64,000 nucleotides of DNA. It comes from Butyricicoccus pullicaecorum (lineage in GTDB: Bacteria > Bacillota > Clostridia > Oscillospirales > Butyricicoccaceae). The translations under genes were made by a program, and so were the position numbers. The notes below the pieces were generated by a model, which did no database searches, was not told where the DNA came from, and worked only from the letters and a program-made list of their open reading frames with translations. The stretch spans positions 9,185 through 73,184 of the forward strand of contig JAGZIN010000010.1 of NCBI GenBank assembly GCA_018366195.1, given 5' to 3'. The number at the start of each line of letters is the position of its first letter. The stretch's first letter is position 1. Shown here piece after piece: positions 16,173-24,622 of this stretch.

Positions 16173-18052
16173 GCTCCGTTTCCTCCCTTTTCCAAATTGA
16201 GATAAATCATCAGTGCCGTGATATCAGCAGGCGATACGCCTGAAATCCGTCCTACCTGTCCAAAATTGAGGGGTCGTATCTCTTTGAGCTTTTGTCTTGC
16301 CTCCAAGCGCAGCGAAGGCACCGCATCATAATCCAGCGTCTGTGGCAGCACACGCGCCTCCAGCTTGCGGAACTGCTCAACGTCCTTGTGCTGACGCGCA
16401 ATATAGCCCTCATATTTGATTCGAATTTCCACCTGTTCCCGAACGGCTGCATCTAACTCCGGACGCTCTGGGTCAAAACGATGCAGCATTTCATAGCTCA
16501 GCTCCGGACGGCGCAGCAAATCAATCAGACGGCAGCCCGCTTTGAGCGGGGCAGACCCCTGCTCGGTCAAGAATTCCTGTACCGGTTCCTCCGGCTGAAT
16601 ACTGACCGTCCCCAAACGCGCAATCTCTTTTTGCACGCAGGCATATTTGTCCTGTGTTCGTTTCAGGCGCTCCTGTGAATTCAGTCCCACAGATGCCCCA
16701 ATCGGCACCAGACGTTCATCTGCATTGTCTTGACGCAAAAGCAGACGGTATTCTGACCGTGAGGTCATCATACGATAAGGCTCCTTGGTTCCGCGGGTCA
16801 CCAAATCGTCAATCAAGGTTCCAATGTATCCATCTGCCCGATCCAGAATCATCGGGGATTCGCCTCTGATTTTACGTGCCGCATTGATGCCTGCCACCAG
16901 TCCCTGTGCAGCGGCCTCCTCATATCCAGACGAGCCATTAAACTGCCCTGCTCCATAAAGACCGGAAATCTTGCGGCTTTCCAAGGTAGGCAGCAATTCG
17001 GTTGGGTCAACACAATCATATTCAATGGCATAAGCAGGGCGCATCACTTCTGCATGCTCCAATCCCTTGACGGTGTGCAGCATGGCAAGCTGTACATCTT
17101 CCGGCATAGAGGAAGAAAAGCCCTGAATGTAAATTTCTTCTGTATCCAGTCCCATCGGCTCCAAAAACAACTGATGCCTTGGCTTATCCGCAAACCGCAC
17201 CACCTTATCCTCAATCGAGGGACAATAGCGCGGACCCACTCCCGCAATTTCGCCGGAAAACAGCGGAGAGCGCTCCAAATTTTCCTGAATCACGCGATGT
17301 GTTTGTGCATTGGTATAGGTCAAATGACAAACCGCCTGATTGGGTGGTGGATTTTCTGAATCAAAGGAAAATGGAATCATCTCCTTTTCTCCCTCCTGTA
17401 CCTCCAAACCATCATAGCAAATCGAGCGGCGATTGATACGCGGCGGGGTTCCTGTCTTAAATCTCTGCAAGCGCAGCCCTAGATTTTTCAGACATTCTGT
17501 GAGTTTGGTCGCTGCAAACATACCGTCGGGTCCGCCCTCGTGGGTATATTCCCCAATGATAATTCGTCCTCCAAGAAAGGTTCCTGAGCATACAATCGCG
17601 GCGCGCACCGCATACTGTGCACCGGCAGCCGTTGTCACCGCACAGACGGCACCAGTTTCGTCCACTTCAATCGAAACAATCTCTGCCTGCTTGAGCGATA
17701 CATTTTCTGTGGTCTCCAAAATATGCTTCATATACGTGCGGTATCGCACGCGGTCTGCCTGTGCGCGCAGAGAGTGAACCGCCGGTCCCTTTCCGCGATT
17801 GAGCATTCGATATTGGATACAGGCAGCATCTGCAGCACGTCCCATTTCTCCGCCCAACGCATCGACCTCGCGTACCAAATGCCCCTTGGCTGTGCCGCCA
17901 ATCGCCGGATTACATGGCAGATTTCCGACTGCATCTAAATTGATTGTAAAGCACAGGGTACGCAGACCAAGGCGTGCACCTGCAAGCGCCGCTTCAATTC
18001 CTGCATGCCCCGCACCAATGACTGCAATATCATAGGTTCCAGCAAAATACAT
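16169..18052 (-). CDS. mnmG: tRNA uridine 5-carboxymethylaminomethyl modification enzyme MnmG
   Basis: 627 aa. With MnmE it forms the FAD-dependent complex that installs (carboxymethyl)aminomethyl at U34 of certain tRNAs. The FAD-binding motif IGAGHAGIEAA is near residue 10; CNPAIGGTAKGH and SGTFLGG follow. The start is the ATG at 18052, 8 nt after GGAGG. An in-frame TTG further up would lie inside the binding site. The upstream intergenic region holds a cluster of DnaA boxes. Confidence 0.96.
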   Translation of the reverse strand: MYFAGTYDIAVIGAGHAGIEAALAGARLGLRTLCFTINLDAVGNLPCNPAIGGTAKGHLVREVDALGGEMGRAADAACIQYRMLNRGKGPAVHSLRAQADRVRYRTYMKHILETTENVSLKQAEIVSIEVDETGAVCAVTTAAGAQYAVRAAIVCSGTFLGGRIIIGEYTHEGGPDGMFAATKLTECLKNLGLRLQRFKTGTPPRINRRSICYDGLEVQEGEKEMIPFSFDSENPPPNQAVCHLTYTNAQTHRVIQENLERSPLFSGEIAGVGPRYCPSIEDKVVRFADKPRHQLFLEPMGLDTEEIYIQGFSSSMPEDVQLAMLHTVKGLEHAEVMRPAYAIEYDCVDPTELLPTLESRKISGLYGAGQFNGSSGYEEAAAQGLVAGINAARKIRGESPMILDRADGYIGTLIDDLVTRGTKEPYRMMTSRSEYRLLLRQDNADERLVPIGASVGLNSQERLKRTQDKYACVQKEIARLGTVSIQPEEPVQEFLTEQGSAPLKAGCRLIDLLRRPELSYEMLHRFDPERPELDAAVREQVEIRIKYEGYIARQHKDVEQFRKLEARVLPQTLDYDAVPSLRLEARQKLKEIRPLNFGQVGRISGVSPADITALMIYLNLEKGGNGA

Positions 18053-18072
18053 ACGGATTTCCTCCAAGCCAA

Positions 18073-18240
18073 CTGTCCACAGCTGTTGATAACTCTGTGT
18101 ACAGTTGGGATAACTGTGGATATTTTTCTTATATTCTAAATACGAATTGTATTTTTATAAAATATTATGTCGAATTGTATTGAAAAATTGTGGTCTTATT
18201 CCCAAGTCATACACAATGTACACAAGCAGGTTGTGGATAA
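18073..18240. promoter_or_regulatory. DnaA-box cluster in the mnmE-mnmG gap
   Basis: A perfect DnaA box TGTGGATAA lies at 18232-18240 (complement of TTATCCACA). TGTTGATAA at 18084-18092 and TGTGGATAT at 18115-18123 each match 8 of 9, and CTGTCCACA at 18073-18081 matches 7 of 9. Between them is a very AT-rich segment with the direct repeat CGAATTGTATT and a TGTCGAA (Spo0A-box-like) at 18168-18174. It may be a secondary or ancestral origin element, or a DnaA-titrating or regulatory site. Confidence 0.6.
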
Positions 18241-18246
18241 CTTTGA

Positions 18247-19611
18247 TTATTTTCCCACGCAAAAATTTGCAAAGATATGGTCAATGATATCTTCCTGCAC
18301 ACGTGCTCCCGTCATATCCCCCAAGCTGTCGATTGCCTGCTCCATTTCATACACTACGGCGTCCGGTGCAAATCCCGCAGCGAGTTGTCTGCTTGCCTGC
18401 TCCAGATTTTGCGCCGTCCGGCTCAGAATCTCTGCCTGCCGCACATTGGTAATCCAGCCGCCGTCCTGCGGCAGCTCCCGAATCCCTGTGAGATTCAGAA
18501 GCGTTTCTGCCAGAATATCCAGCCCCTCCCGCTGTTTTGCAGAGATTGTAACAACCGCAGAAAATGGTTGCGCCAGTGCGGTTAGATTCATCTGTGTCCT
18601 GAGATCTCCCTTGTTAACCACTGCAATGGCACGTTTGGCTCCCTGCACCTGTTCGATGACGATTGCGTCCTCTGCCCCGAGCGGCTGACTGCCATCAAAG
18701 ACTGCCAGCACAACGCCCTCTTTCTTTGCCCATGCCACTGCGTCCTTGGCACGCCCAACGCCAATCTGTTCGACCGGATCATCGGTTTCCCGCAATCCTG
18801 CGGTATCCTGCAAGCGTAAAATCAATCCCCCCAAGCGCAATGTTTCTTCTACGGTATCGCGGGTTGTTCCCGCGATGTCGGTTACAATCGCACGGTCATA
18901 GCCCAAAAGTGCATTGAGCAGCGTGGATTTTCCGGCATTGGGTCTGCCAATGATTGCACAGGGCAAGCCTTCCCGCAGCGCACGTCCCCGCTGATAGCTG
19001 TCGCAAAGCATCTGCAAGCGGTTTCGCATTTGTTCCAAGGTGTCACGGATTTCAGACAAAGGCAAATCGTCGATTTCCTCATCTGGATAATCAATGACCG
19101 CCAAAAACTGGGCGCACATGGCAATCAGCCGATGCCGCATATCTGAAAACTCAGAGGAAATATGTCCGCCGAGCTGTGCCGTTGCCAGTGCGGCGGCCTG
19201 CACAGACTGTGCACAGACCAAATCATTCACGGCTTCTGCCGCGAAAAGATCGAGCTTTCCATTCAAAAAAGCACGCCTTGTAAATTCTCCCGGCTGCGCC
19301 TGTCTGGCTCCCATGGCAAACAAAGCCTGTAAAATTCCCTCCAATACCGCAGCAGACCCATGACAATGAATTTCTGCCATTGGTTCACCGGTATAGGTTG
19401 CCGGAGCAGGGAAAAATACGGCCATCGGACGATCGATAATCTGTCCATGGACGGTCAAGGTGCCGTAGGTGAGCATACGTGGGGCAAGCGCATGATTGCC
19501 CACCGGTGTAAAAAGTGCGGACAAATATGCCTCTGCCCGCTCGCCCGAAATGCGCACAATGCCAATCGCGCCCCCCGGCGCGGTCGACAACGCAGCAATG
19601 GTTTGTGCCAT
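18247..19611 (-). CDS. mnmE: tRNA modification GTPase MnmE
   Basis: 454 aa. The GTPase partner of MnmG in wobble-uridine modification. The N-terminal tetrahydrofolate-binding domain begins TIAALSTAPGGAIGIVRISG. The inserted G domain has GRPNAGKSTLLNALLG near residue 220, DIAGTTRD, DTAG and NKGD. It ends in the diagnostic FCVGK (CxGK). The start is the ATG at 19611, 7 nt after AAGGAGG; the open frame extends 12 codons further without support. Confidence 0.96.
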   Translation of the reverse strand: MAQTIAALSTAPGGAIGIVRISGERAEAYLSALFTPVGNHALAPRMLTYGTLTVHGQIIDRPMAVFFPAPATYTGEPMAEIHCHGSAAVLEGILQALFAMGARQAQPGEFTRRAFLNGKLDLFAAEAVNDLVCAQSVQAAALATAQLGGHISSEFSDMRHRLIAMCAQFLAVIDYPDEEIDDLPLSEIRDTLEQMRNRLQMLCDSYQRGRALREGLPCAIIGRPNAGKSTLLNALLGYDRAIVTDIAGTTRDTVEETLRLGGLILRLQDTAGLRETDDPVEQIGVGRAKDAVAWAKKEGVVLAVFDGSQPLGAEDAIVIEQVQGAKRAIAVVNKGDLRTQMNLTALAQPFSAVVTISAKQREGLDILAETLLNLTGIRELPQDGGWITNVRQAEILSRTAQNLEQASRQLAAGFAPDAVVYEMEQAIDSLGDMTGARVQEDIIDHIFANFCVGK

Positions 19612-19696
19612 ACCGATTCCTCCTTGTTTCCCATTCATTTCATACATTTTCTTATTTTATCACATTCGGCGCAAAATTTGCATACCTTTTCCGCAA

Positions 19697-19728
19697 AAAA
19701 GGCGCAAGAGCTCTCTCTTACGCCTTTT
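19697..19728 (-). terminator. Terminator after jag
   Basis: Stem aaaaggcg/cgcctttt continued by aagag/ctctt after one mismatch, loop ctct, 18 nt beyond the jag stop. T follows on the minus strand. Confidence 0.78.
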
Positions 19729-19745
19729 CTCTCAATCACTGAATT

Positions 19746-20696
19746 TTATGGTTTCTGTCCGCGGCGGCCATTATATTTGCGTCCGCCTTCTGGAGAAATG
19801 ACAACACGGCGTCCCGGCTCGGTACCCGTAGAATGGGTTGTCACACCACGATAATCCTGCAAAGCTGCATGAATGATGCGACGCTCATACGGGTTCATCG
19901 GCTCCAGCGTCATCGGCTTATGGTATCGTACCACCTTGCCAGCCATCTTTCGTGCCAATCTCTCCAAAGACTCGGCACGCTTGATGCGATAATTTTCGGT
20001 ATCAATCGTCAATCGGATATGATCCTCTGTTCCACGGTTGAGCACCAGAGAGGTCAGATACTGAATGGCATCTAATGTATCCCCACGACGACCAATGACG
20101 GGTCCCATATCTGGTCCCTCGATTTCAATTCTGATATGGTCATCTTCTGACTGCTCTGTCACAAAAGCATGCCCTTCTATCCCCAGCTTGACCAGCAAGC
20201 CATCTATAAAAGCAACGGCACGCTTTGCCTCCGCACTCCATTCGGATTCCGGTTTGGGCTGTGCCTTTGGCAGCGGCTTTTCCTCTGCTTCCGGTGCTTT
20301 TTCCTGCGGCTTTTCTCCCGAAGCGGCACGAACGAGACGAGGTGCTTCTTCCTTTTCCATTTTGGGTTTTTCTGCGGGCTTTTTTTCACTTGGCGGCGCA
20401 GCCTTTACCAATCTGGGCGTTTCATCACGCTTTTTCTCATCGGATTTTTCTGCCGGTCTTTCTGCGGGCTTTTCCTCGGGCTGGCGTTCCGGTTGTCCCT
20501 CTTTGGTCTCCTCACCTTCCAGCACCTCATAGGTTACGCGAATCTTTGCATCAGAAGCGCCAATGCCCAAAAAACCCTTGCGTCCCATGTCCACAACCTC
20601 TACCGAGATTGCATCACGCTCCAGATGCAGGGCTTCCAGTGCCTTTTCGATGGCACGGTCAACAGTCTGTGCACAAAAGATTTGTTCTTTTTGCAT
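19746..20696 (-). CDS. jag: RNA-binding protein Jag (KhpB/EloR)
   Basis: 316 aa. It has an N-terminal Jag-N domain (residues 1-55), a long low-complexity Glu/Lys/Pro linker (about 60-160), a KH domain with the GRRG loop (IGRRGDTLDAIQYL near 213), and a C-terminal R3H domain (near 250-316) with RRIIHAALQD. It is an RNA-binding partner of KhpA linked to cell elongation. The linker is longer than in Bacillus and contains a near repeat (TPRLVKAA, APRLVRAA). It begins immediately after the yidC stop, so the two are in one transcript. Confidence 0.95.
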   Translation of the reverse strand: MQKEQIFCAQTVDRAIEKALEALHLERDAISVEVVDMGRKGFLGIGASDAKIRVTYEVLEGEETKEGQPERQPEEKPAERPAEKSDEKKRDETPRLVKAAPPSEKKPAEKPKMEKEEAPRLVRAASGEKPQEKAPEAEEKPLPKAQPKPESEWSAEAKRAVAFIDGLLVKLGIEGHAFVTEQSEDDHIRIEIEGPDMGPVIGRRGDTLDAIQYLTSLVLNRGTEDHIRLTIDTENYRIKRAESLERLARKMAGKVVRYHKPMTLEPMNPYERRIIHAALQDYRGVTTHSTGTEPGRRVVISPEGGRKYNGRRGQKP

Positions 20697-21665
20697 TTAC
20701 GCTCCCTCCTTATTAGGTTTTGGCTTTTTCTTTTTGTTCTTTGGGTCCTCTGTCTCAATTGGATGGTACTTATTCATGTACCATGTCAAGAAAATTTCCT
20801 GTATCATCGTCAGAATATTGTTGGTAATCCAGTAAACAGCCAAGGCTGCCGGCAGGATAAATCCAAGATACACAGACATCAGCGGCATGATATACAGCAT
20901 GGTTTTCATAGAGCCCTGCATCTGTGCTGCGGTCGGATTGGTTTTTTCCTGAAGCTTTTGCATGACAAACGAGGACAGCAAAGCGGTCAGACCGGATAAA
21001 ATGGGCAGAAGCCACAGAATACTGAACTCCTTGATATTTGGGGTCTGTGCCAAATTAAAGCCCAGAAAATTAAAGTTCAGCGGTACCAAACGCTCTGCAA
21101 TTTCGGCAGACAGATTTGTGATGGCTTCTGGGAACTGTCCCGCAGCATCTGCAAGCTTATTGAGTGTTTCCATGAGCGGGATTTGTACATAATAATCCTG
21201 ATACTTGGTCAAATCTGCAATACCGCTGTCATTGACATAGTTTATGAGCAGCTGTACGGAGTCCGGAAAGCCTTCTGTGACAAAGTCCTTATCCGTAATA
21301 CCCATCATAAAGGTAATCGGCTTCTCAATCGCATAATAAAGCCCCATCATAATCGGAAGCGGCAGGAACGATGGCAGACAGCCGCTCATCGGGCTGACTC
21401 CCTCCTGCTCATAGAGCTTTTGTATCTCTTCATTCAGTTTTACACGGTTATTCGCATACTTTTTCTGCAATGCCATCTGCTTTTGAGAAAGTGCGCTCAT
21501 TTTGCGCATACTTTTCTTGCTGTGAATGGACAAGGGAAGCAGAATGAGCTTACAGATTAAGGCGAACAAAATAATCGCAACGCCATAGGAGCCTACAAGA
21601 TTGTAGATCCACATCAGCAGCATACCGAACGGGCGCACGATCAATAAACCAAAGATCTTAGCCAA
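20697..21665 (-). CDS. yidC: Membrane protein insertase YidC/Oxa1
   Basis: 322 aa, about five membrane helices. It inserts proteins into the cytoplasmic membrane with or without SecYEG. The conserved core includes GYGVAIILFALICKLILLPLSI-like sequence near residues 27-47, the charged coiled hairpin (KKSMRKMSALSQ), and GCLPSFLPLPIMMGLYYAI. The C-terminal tail is very basic (KNKKKKPKPNKEGA), fitting ribosome contact. It has no lipoprotein signal, unlike SpoIIIJ of Bacillus. It lies between yidD and jag. Confidence 0.95.
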   Translation of the reverse strand: MAKIFGLLIVRPFGMLLMWIYNLVGSYGVAIILFALICKLILLPLSIHSKKSMRKMSALSQKQMALQKKYANNRVKLNEEIQKLYEQEGVSPMSGCLPSFLPLPIMMGLYYAIEKPITFMMGITDKDFVTEGFPDSVQLLINYVNDSGIADLTKYQDYYVQIPLMETLNKLADAAGQFPEAITNLSAEIAERLVPLNFNFLGFNLAQTPNIKEFSILWLLPILSGLTALLSSFVMQKLQEKTNPTAAQMQGSMKTMLYIMPLMSVYLGFILPAALAVYWITNNILTMIQEIFLTWYMNKYHPIETEDPKNKKKKPKPNKEGA

Positions 21666-21707
21666 ATTTTTGTTCCTCCAAATGTGTTCACGAGTGGGAA
21701 ATCTCAG

Positions 21708-21920
21708 TTATGGTACGGGATCATAAGGGCCTCGCTTTGAGAAGGGGTGACATCGGCAAATCCGGCGAATCGCCAGCCAGCCGCCTTTCCATGCCCCATA
21801 TTTTTCAACTGCCTCCAGTGCATACTGGGAGCAGGTTGGGATATAGCGGCAGGTCGGGGGAGTATATGGCGAAATACCACGCCGATACAGACGAATACAT
21901 GCTAAAATCATCTGTTTCAT
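21708..21920 (-). CDS. yidD: Membrane protein insertion efficiency factor YidD
   Basis: 70 aa. It has the family's pattern of YRRGISPYTPPTCRYIPTCSQYA near residues 12-34 and KGGWLAIRRICRCHPF with conserved cysteines. The start is the ATG at 21920, overlapping the rnpA stop in ATGA, so translation is coupled. The longer open frame upstream is inside rnpA. Confidence 0.94.
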   Translation of the reverse strand: MKQMILACIRLYRRGISPYTPPTCRYIPTCSQYALEAVEKYGAWKGGWLAIRRICRCHPFSKRGPYDPVP

Positions 21921-22273
21921 GATTTTTTCCCTTCTTTTTCTTCCAACAGATGTAGTTGACGGGCTGCTTTGCAGAGTGCCTTTTCGATCTCCAAGCAGCA
22001 TGCTCCCTGCATGCGGGAACGTGCAACCAACACCAGATCGAACCCTTGCTTGAATTCCGATTCATGCAGACGATATGCCTCACGAAACAGGCGCTTTGCT
22101 CGATTGCGCTGCACTGCACCGCCAAATTTAGCGCTGACCGTCAATCCCAAACGATTATGCGGCCGACGATTTTTAAGACAATACAGCACAAGATACCGAT
22201 TTGCCGAGGACTTGCCCCGATGATACAGCCTGCGGAATTCATGATTTTGTTTGATAACATAGGTAGATTTCAT
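21917..22273 (-). CDS. rnpA: Ribonuclease P protein component
   Basis: 118 aa. It binds the RNase P RNA and helps cut 5' leaders from tRNA precursors. The RNR signature is present (VQRNRAKRLFREAYR near residue 54). The start is the ATG at 22273, 7 nt after GGAG; the frame extends upstream into GC-rich leader without homology. A terminator separates it from rpmH, so it needs its own promoter or read-through. Confidence 0.95.
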   Translation of the reverse strand: MKSTYVIKQNHEFRRLYHRGKSSANRYLVLYCLKNRRPHNRLGLTVSAKFGGAVQRNRAKRLFREAYRLHESEFKQGFDLVLVARSRMQGACCLEIEKALCKAARQLHLLEEKEGKKS

Positions 22274-22476
22274 GGTTTGCTCCGAAAAATAATTTACAGA
22301 AGCGTTTTGGGATACGCCGATGCCCGGGCTTCTCCCCCGCGCCAATTCGGATGACTGCACCTTGCAGCCTGCGCGGTCTGCCTGCCGCAATCTTCCCCCT
22401 ATCTGATTTTGCAGTCAGGCGGGGATACGGCAGACGAAAATGACACAGACGTACTCCTGACACGCACTCACATACG
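22274..22476 (-). other. Unexplained GC-rich leader upstream of rnpA
   Basis: About 200 nt between the rpmH terminator and rnpA, much richer in G and C than other intergenic DNA here. It holds short inverted repeats (for example CTGC-aaggt-GCAG and CTGA...TCAG) and the direct repeat CGTATCCC 115-120 nt apart. Open frames through it show no homology. It could be a structured leader RNA or small RNA. I matched it to no known riboswitch. Confidence 0.35.
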
Positions 22477-22509
22477 AAAAAGAGCCGCTCAAACTGGGCG
22501 GCTCTTTTT
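22477..22509 (-). terminator. Terminator after rpmH
   Basis: A 12-bp stem aaaaagagccgc/gcggctcttttt, 12 nt beyond the rpmH stop, with T following on the minus strand. Confidence 0.85.
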
Positions 22510-22520
22510 ATTTTGCTAGA

Positions 22521-22655
22521 TTACAGGGTCAACTGCTTGCGGCCCTTTGCACGACGGCGAGCCAGCACCTTGCGGCCATTCTTCGTAGACATTCTCTTAC
22601 GGAAGCCATGCTCCTTGCTGCGCTGACGCTTCTTCGGCTGATAAGTTCTCAGCAT
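22521..22655 (-). CDS. rpmH: 50S ribosomal protein L34
   Basis: 44 aa, starting MLRTYQPKKRQRSKEHGFR and ending KGRKQLTL, the full canonical L34. The ATG at 22655 follows GGAGGT. It lies next to dnaA in divergent orientation, the standard arrangement at Firmicutes origins. It is transcribed from a strong promoter at 22769-22798. Confidence 0.97.
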   Translation of the reverse strand: MLRTYQPKKRQRSKEHGFRKRMSTKNGRKVLARRRAKGRKQLTL

Positions 22656-23025
22656 ATACCACACACCTCCTATTACCATAAATAGATCTGAATGGGCACC
22701 GGCACAGGTCCAATACCAAAAGATCGGGCTTATGCCGCTGCCTGTCCGTAATACTCCGAATCAGATATATTATAGTCACTCTATCTATCATTTGTCAAGT
22801 ATAACTTTATAAAAAGTGCCATTCTTTCCTTTACAGATGTGTTATTTTTTGGAAAACAAAAAAATATCCCAAAGGGTCTGTGCACAGCTTTTCCAGCATG
22901 CCCACACCCGTCATCACATTTTTATCCCCATCTCCATACACACCTGTGGATAACTTGAAATCAATTATGACTTATGCTATTATGTAATGTGAATTAGAAT
23001 CGGCAGAATTAGGAGGATTACATTC
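22656..23025. promoter_or_regulatory. Divergent rpmH-dnaA regulatory region
   Basis: 370 nt. Minus strand: TTGACA (22793-22798), 18-nt spacer, TATAAT (22769-22774) for rpmH. Plus strand: TTGAAA (22955-22960), 17-nt spacer, extended -10 TGCTATTAT (22975-22983) for dnaA. A perfect DnaA box TGTGGATAA (22945-22953) touches the dnaA -35, and TTATCCCCA (22922-22930) matches 8 of 9. DnaA probably represses its own gene here. The AGGAGG of dnaA is at 23011-23016. Confidence 0.82.
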
Positions 23026-24330
23026 TTGAATAGCAACAACGACTTACTGAAAATGGCGTTGTCGCGCATGGAGGGTACCTTTAGCCCTGTCACGCTTTCG
23101 GCGTGGTTCGACGATGCGGAAGCCATTTCCTTAGACGGAACCCGCTTTGTTTTGCGCGCTGCCAACCAATTCAAAAAAGAAATTATTGAGTCCCGCTTCA
23201 CCGGTCCACTGGAGCAATCCCTAACCGAATTGCTCGGCGAACCCATTACGCTATCCGTTATTTACGGAGAACTTTCCATGTCTCCAGAAAAAACCGGAGA
23301 ATCTATTGGACTTTCTCCCGATGAAGAATATACATTCGAACATTTTATTGTAGGCTCTTCCAACAAATTTGCGCATGCTGCTGCCATTTCCGTTGCCAAT
23401 CACCCCGCAGAAAACTACAACCCGCTCTTCATTTATGGGCAATCCGGTCTTGGGAAAACGCATCTTTTGCACGCAATCGGCAATGTCATTCGCGGAACTC
23501 ACCCCAAATTCCGCATTATTTATGTCAAAGGCGAGGACTTTACCAATGAACTCGTCACTGCCATTCAAGAGGGTGATGTACAGGCATTTCGTGGCAAATA
23601 CCGCATGGCAGACCTGCTTCTCATTGACGACATTCAATTCATCGCCGGCAAAGAGCGGACACAGGAAGAATTTTTCCACACATTCAACGCACTCTATGAA
23701 TCCGGCAGACAAATCGTATTGACCTCTGACCGCCCCCCAAAGGAAATGAACACTTTAGAAGACCGTATGAAAACACGCTTTGAATGGGGACTGCTGGCAG
23801 ATATTCAGCCCCCTGATTTCGAAACACGTGTTGCCATCATCAATGCAAAAGCCTCCAAACTTGGCTTTGAACTCCCCAAAGATGTCATCTACTGTATTGC
23901 GGAAAATCTGCAATCCAATGTACGACAACTGGAAGGCACTGTGAAAAAAATCAAAGCAAAACATGAACTTGGTGGAGAAACCATCACCATAGATATGACC
24001 CAGAAAGTCATTGAAGAAGTGAAATCCATCAACCCAGGGCTCAATCCGACTCCCCCCATGATTTTACAAACCGTATCCAATTTCTATTCCGTACCCGTCG
24101 ACCAAATCCTATCCGACCGCCGCTCCAAAGATACTGTACAGCCGCGTCAAATGGCAATGTATCTTGTACGCAAAATGACCAACTACTCCCTTCCAGAAAT
24201 CGGTAAAGTTTTTGGCCGCGACCACACAACGGTCATGCACGCCTGCGACAAAATAGATGGCGACCGCAAGAAAAATGCGGAACTAGAGGACATCATAAAA
24301 ACCCTCATCGAAAACATTCAGAATCTGTAA
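23026..24330 (+). CDS. dnaA: Chromosomal replication initiator DnaA
   Basis: 434 aa. It binds DnaA boxes, melts the origin and loads the helicase. Domain I covers roughly residues 1-75. The linker is short. The AAA+ domain has GQSGLGKTHLL near 145 and LLIDDIQF near 203. Domain IV ends with the DNA-binding signature GRDHTTVMHACDKI near 400. The start is a TTG at 23026, 9 nt after AGGAGG, because the first in-frame ATG would cut domain I. The DnaA box touching its promoter predicts autoregulation. Confidence 0.97.
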   Translation: MNSNNDLLKMALSRMEGTFSPVTLSAWFDDAEAISLDGTRFVLRAANQFKKEIIESRFTGPLEQSLTELLGEPITLSVIYGELSMSPEKTGESIGLSPDEEYTFEHFIVGSSNKFAHAAAISVANHPAENYNPLFIYGQSGLGKTHLLHAIGNVIRGTHPKFRIIYVKGEDFTNELVTAIQEGDVQAFRGKYRMADLLLIDDIQFIAGKERTQEEFFHTFNALYESGRQIVLTSDRPPKEMNTLEDRMKTRFEWGLLADIQPPDFETRVAIINAKASKLGFELPKDVIYCIAENLQSNVRQLEGTVKKIKAKHELGGETITIDMTQKVIEEVKSINPGLNPTPPMILQTVSNFYSVPVDQILSDRRSKDTVQPRQMAMYLVRKMTNYSLPEIGKVFGRDHTTVMHACDKIDGDRKKNAELEDIIKTLIENIQNL

Positions 24331-24622
24331 AACAAGGGATTTTTCCGGCAAAAATTTATCCACATCTCCTGTGGATTGTGGAAGGATAACCTGTGGAAAA
24401 ACATTTCCCGATTTTTTTACCCACAATCTATCCAAATTCATGCACATTTGCATGGGGATAAAAATCACCATGACATTCACGGCAATTTTCGACTTATCCA
24501 CAGATTCCACAGTACTACTACTATGACTATAAAAATATTCTTCTATATACTGCCTGCATTCCCCATAAAATACCTGCTTCCCTCCACATTCCCTGTGGAC
24601 AAAGAAAGGATGACAAAATTTC
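24331..24622. promoter_or_regulatory. oriC: oriC: DnaA boxes, DnaA-trios and unwinding region between dnaA and dnaN
   Basis: Perfect TTATCCACA boxes lie at 24356-24364 and 24494-24502. Boxes matching 8 of 9 are TGTGGAAAA (24392-24400), TTACCCACA (24417-24425) and TGTGGACAA (24594-24602). Just after the second perfect box, at 24515-24532, the strand reads CTA CTA CTA TGA CTA TAA. Its complement reads 3'-GAT GAT GAT ... GAT-5', the DnaA-trio pattern of the Bacillus basal unwinding system. The AT-rich stretch 24529-24550 follows. This is the most likely melting site. Confidence 0.88.

Noticed and set aside
22274..22476. A cobalamin-type riboswitch before rnpA
   Set aside because: TCAGGAG-like fragments occur, but the order and core boxes of that riboswitch are absent.
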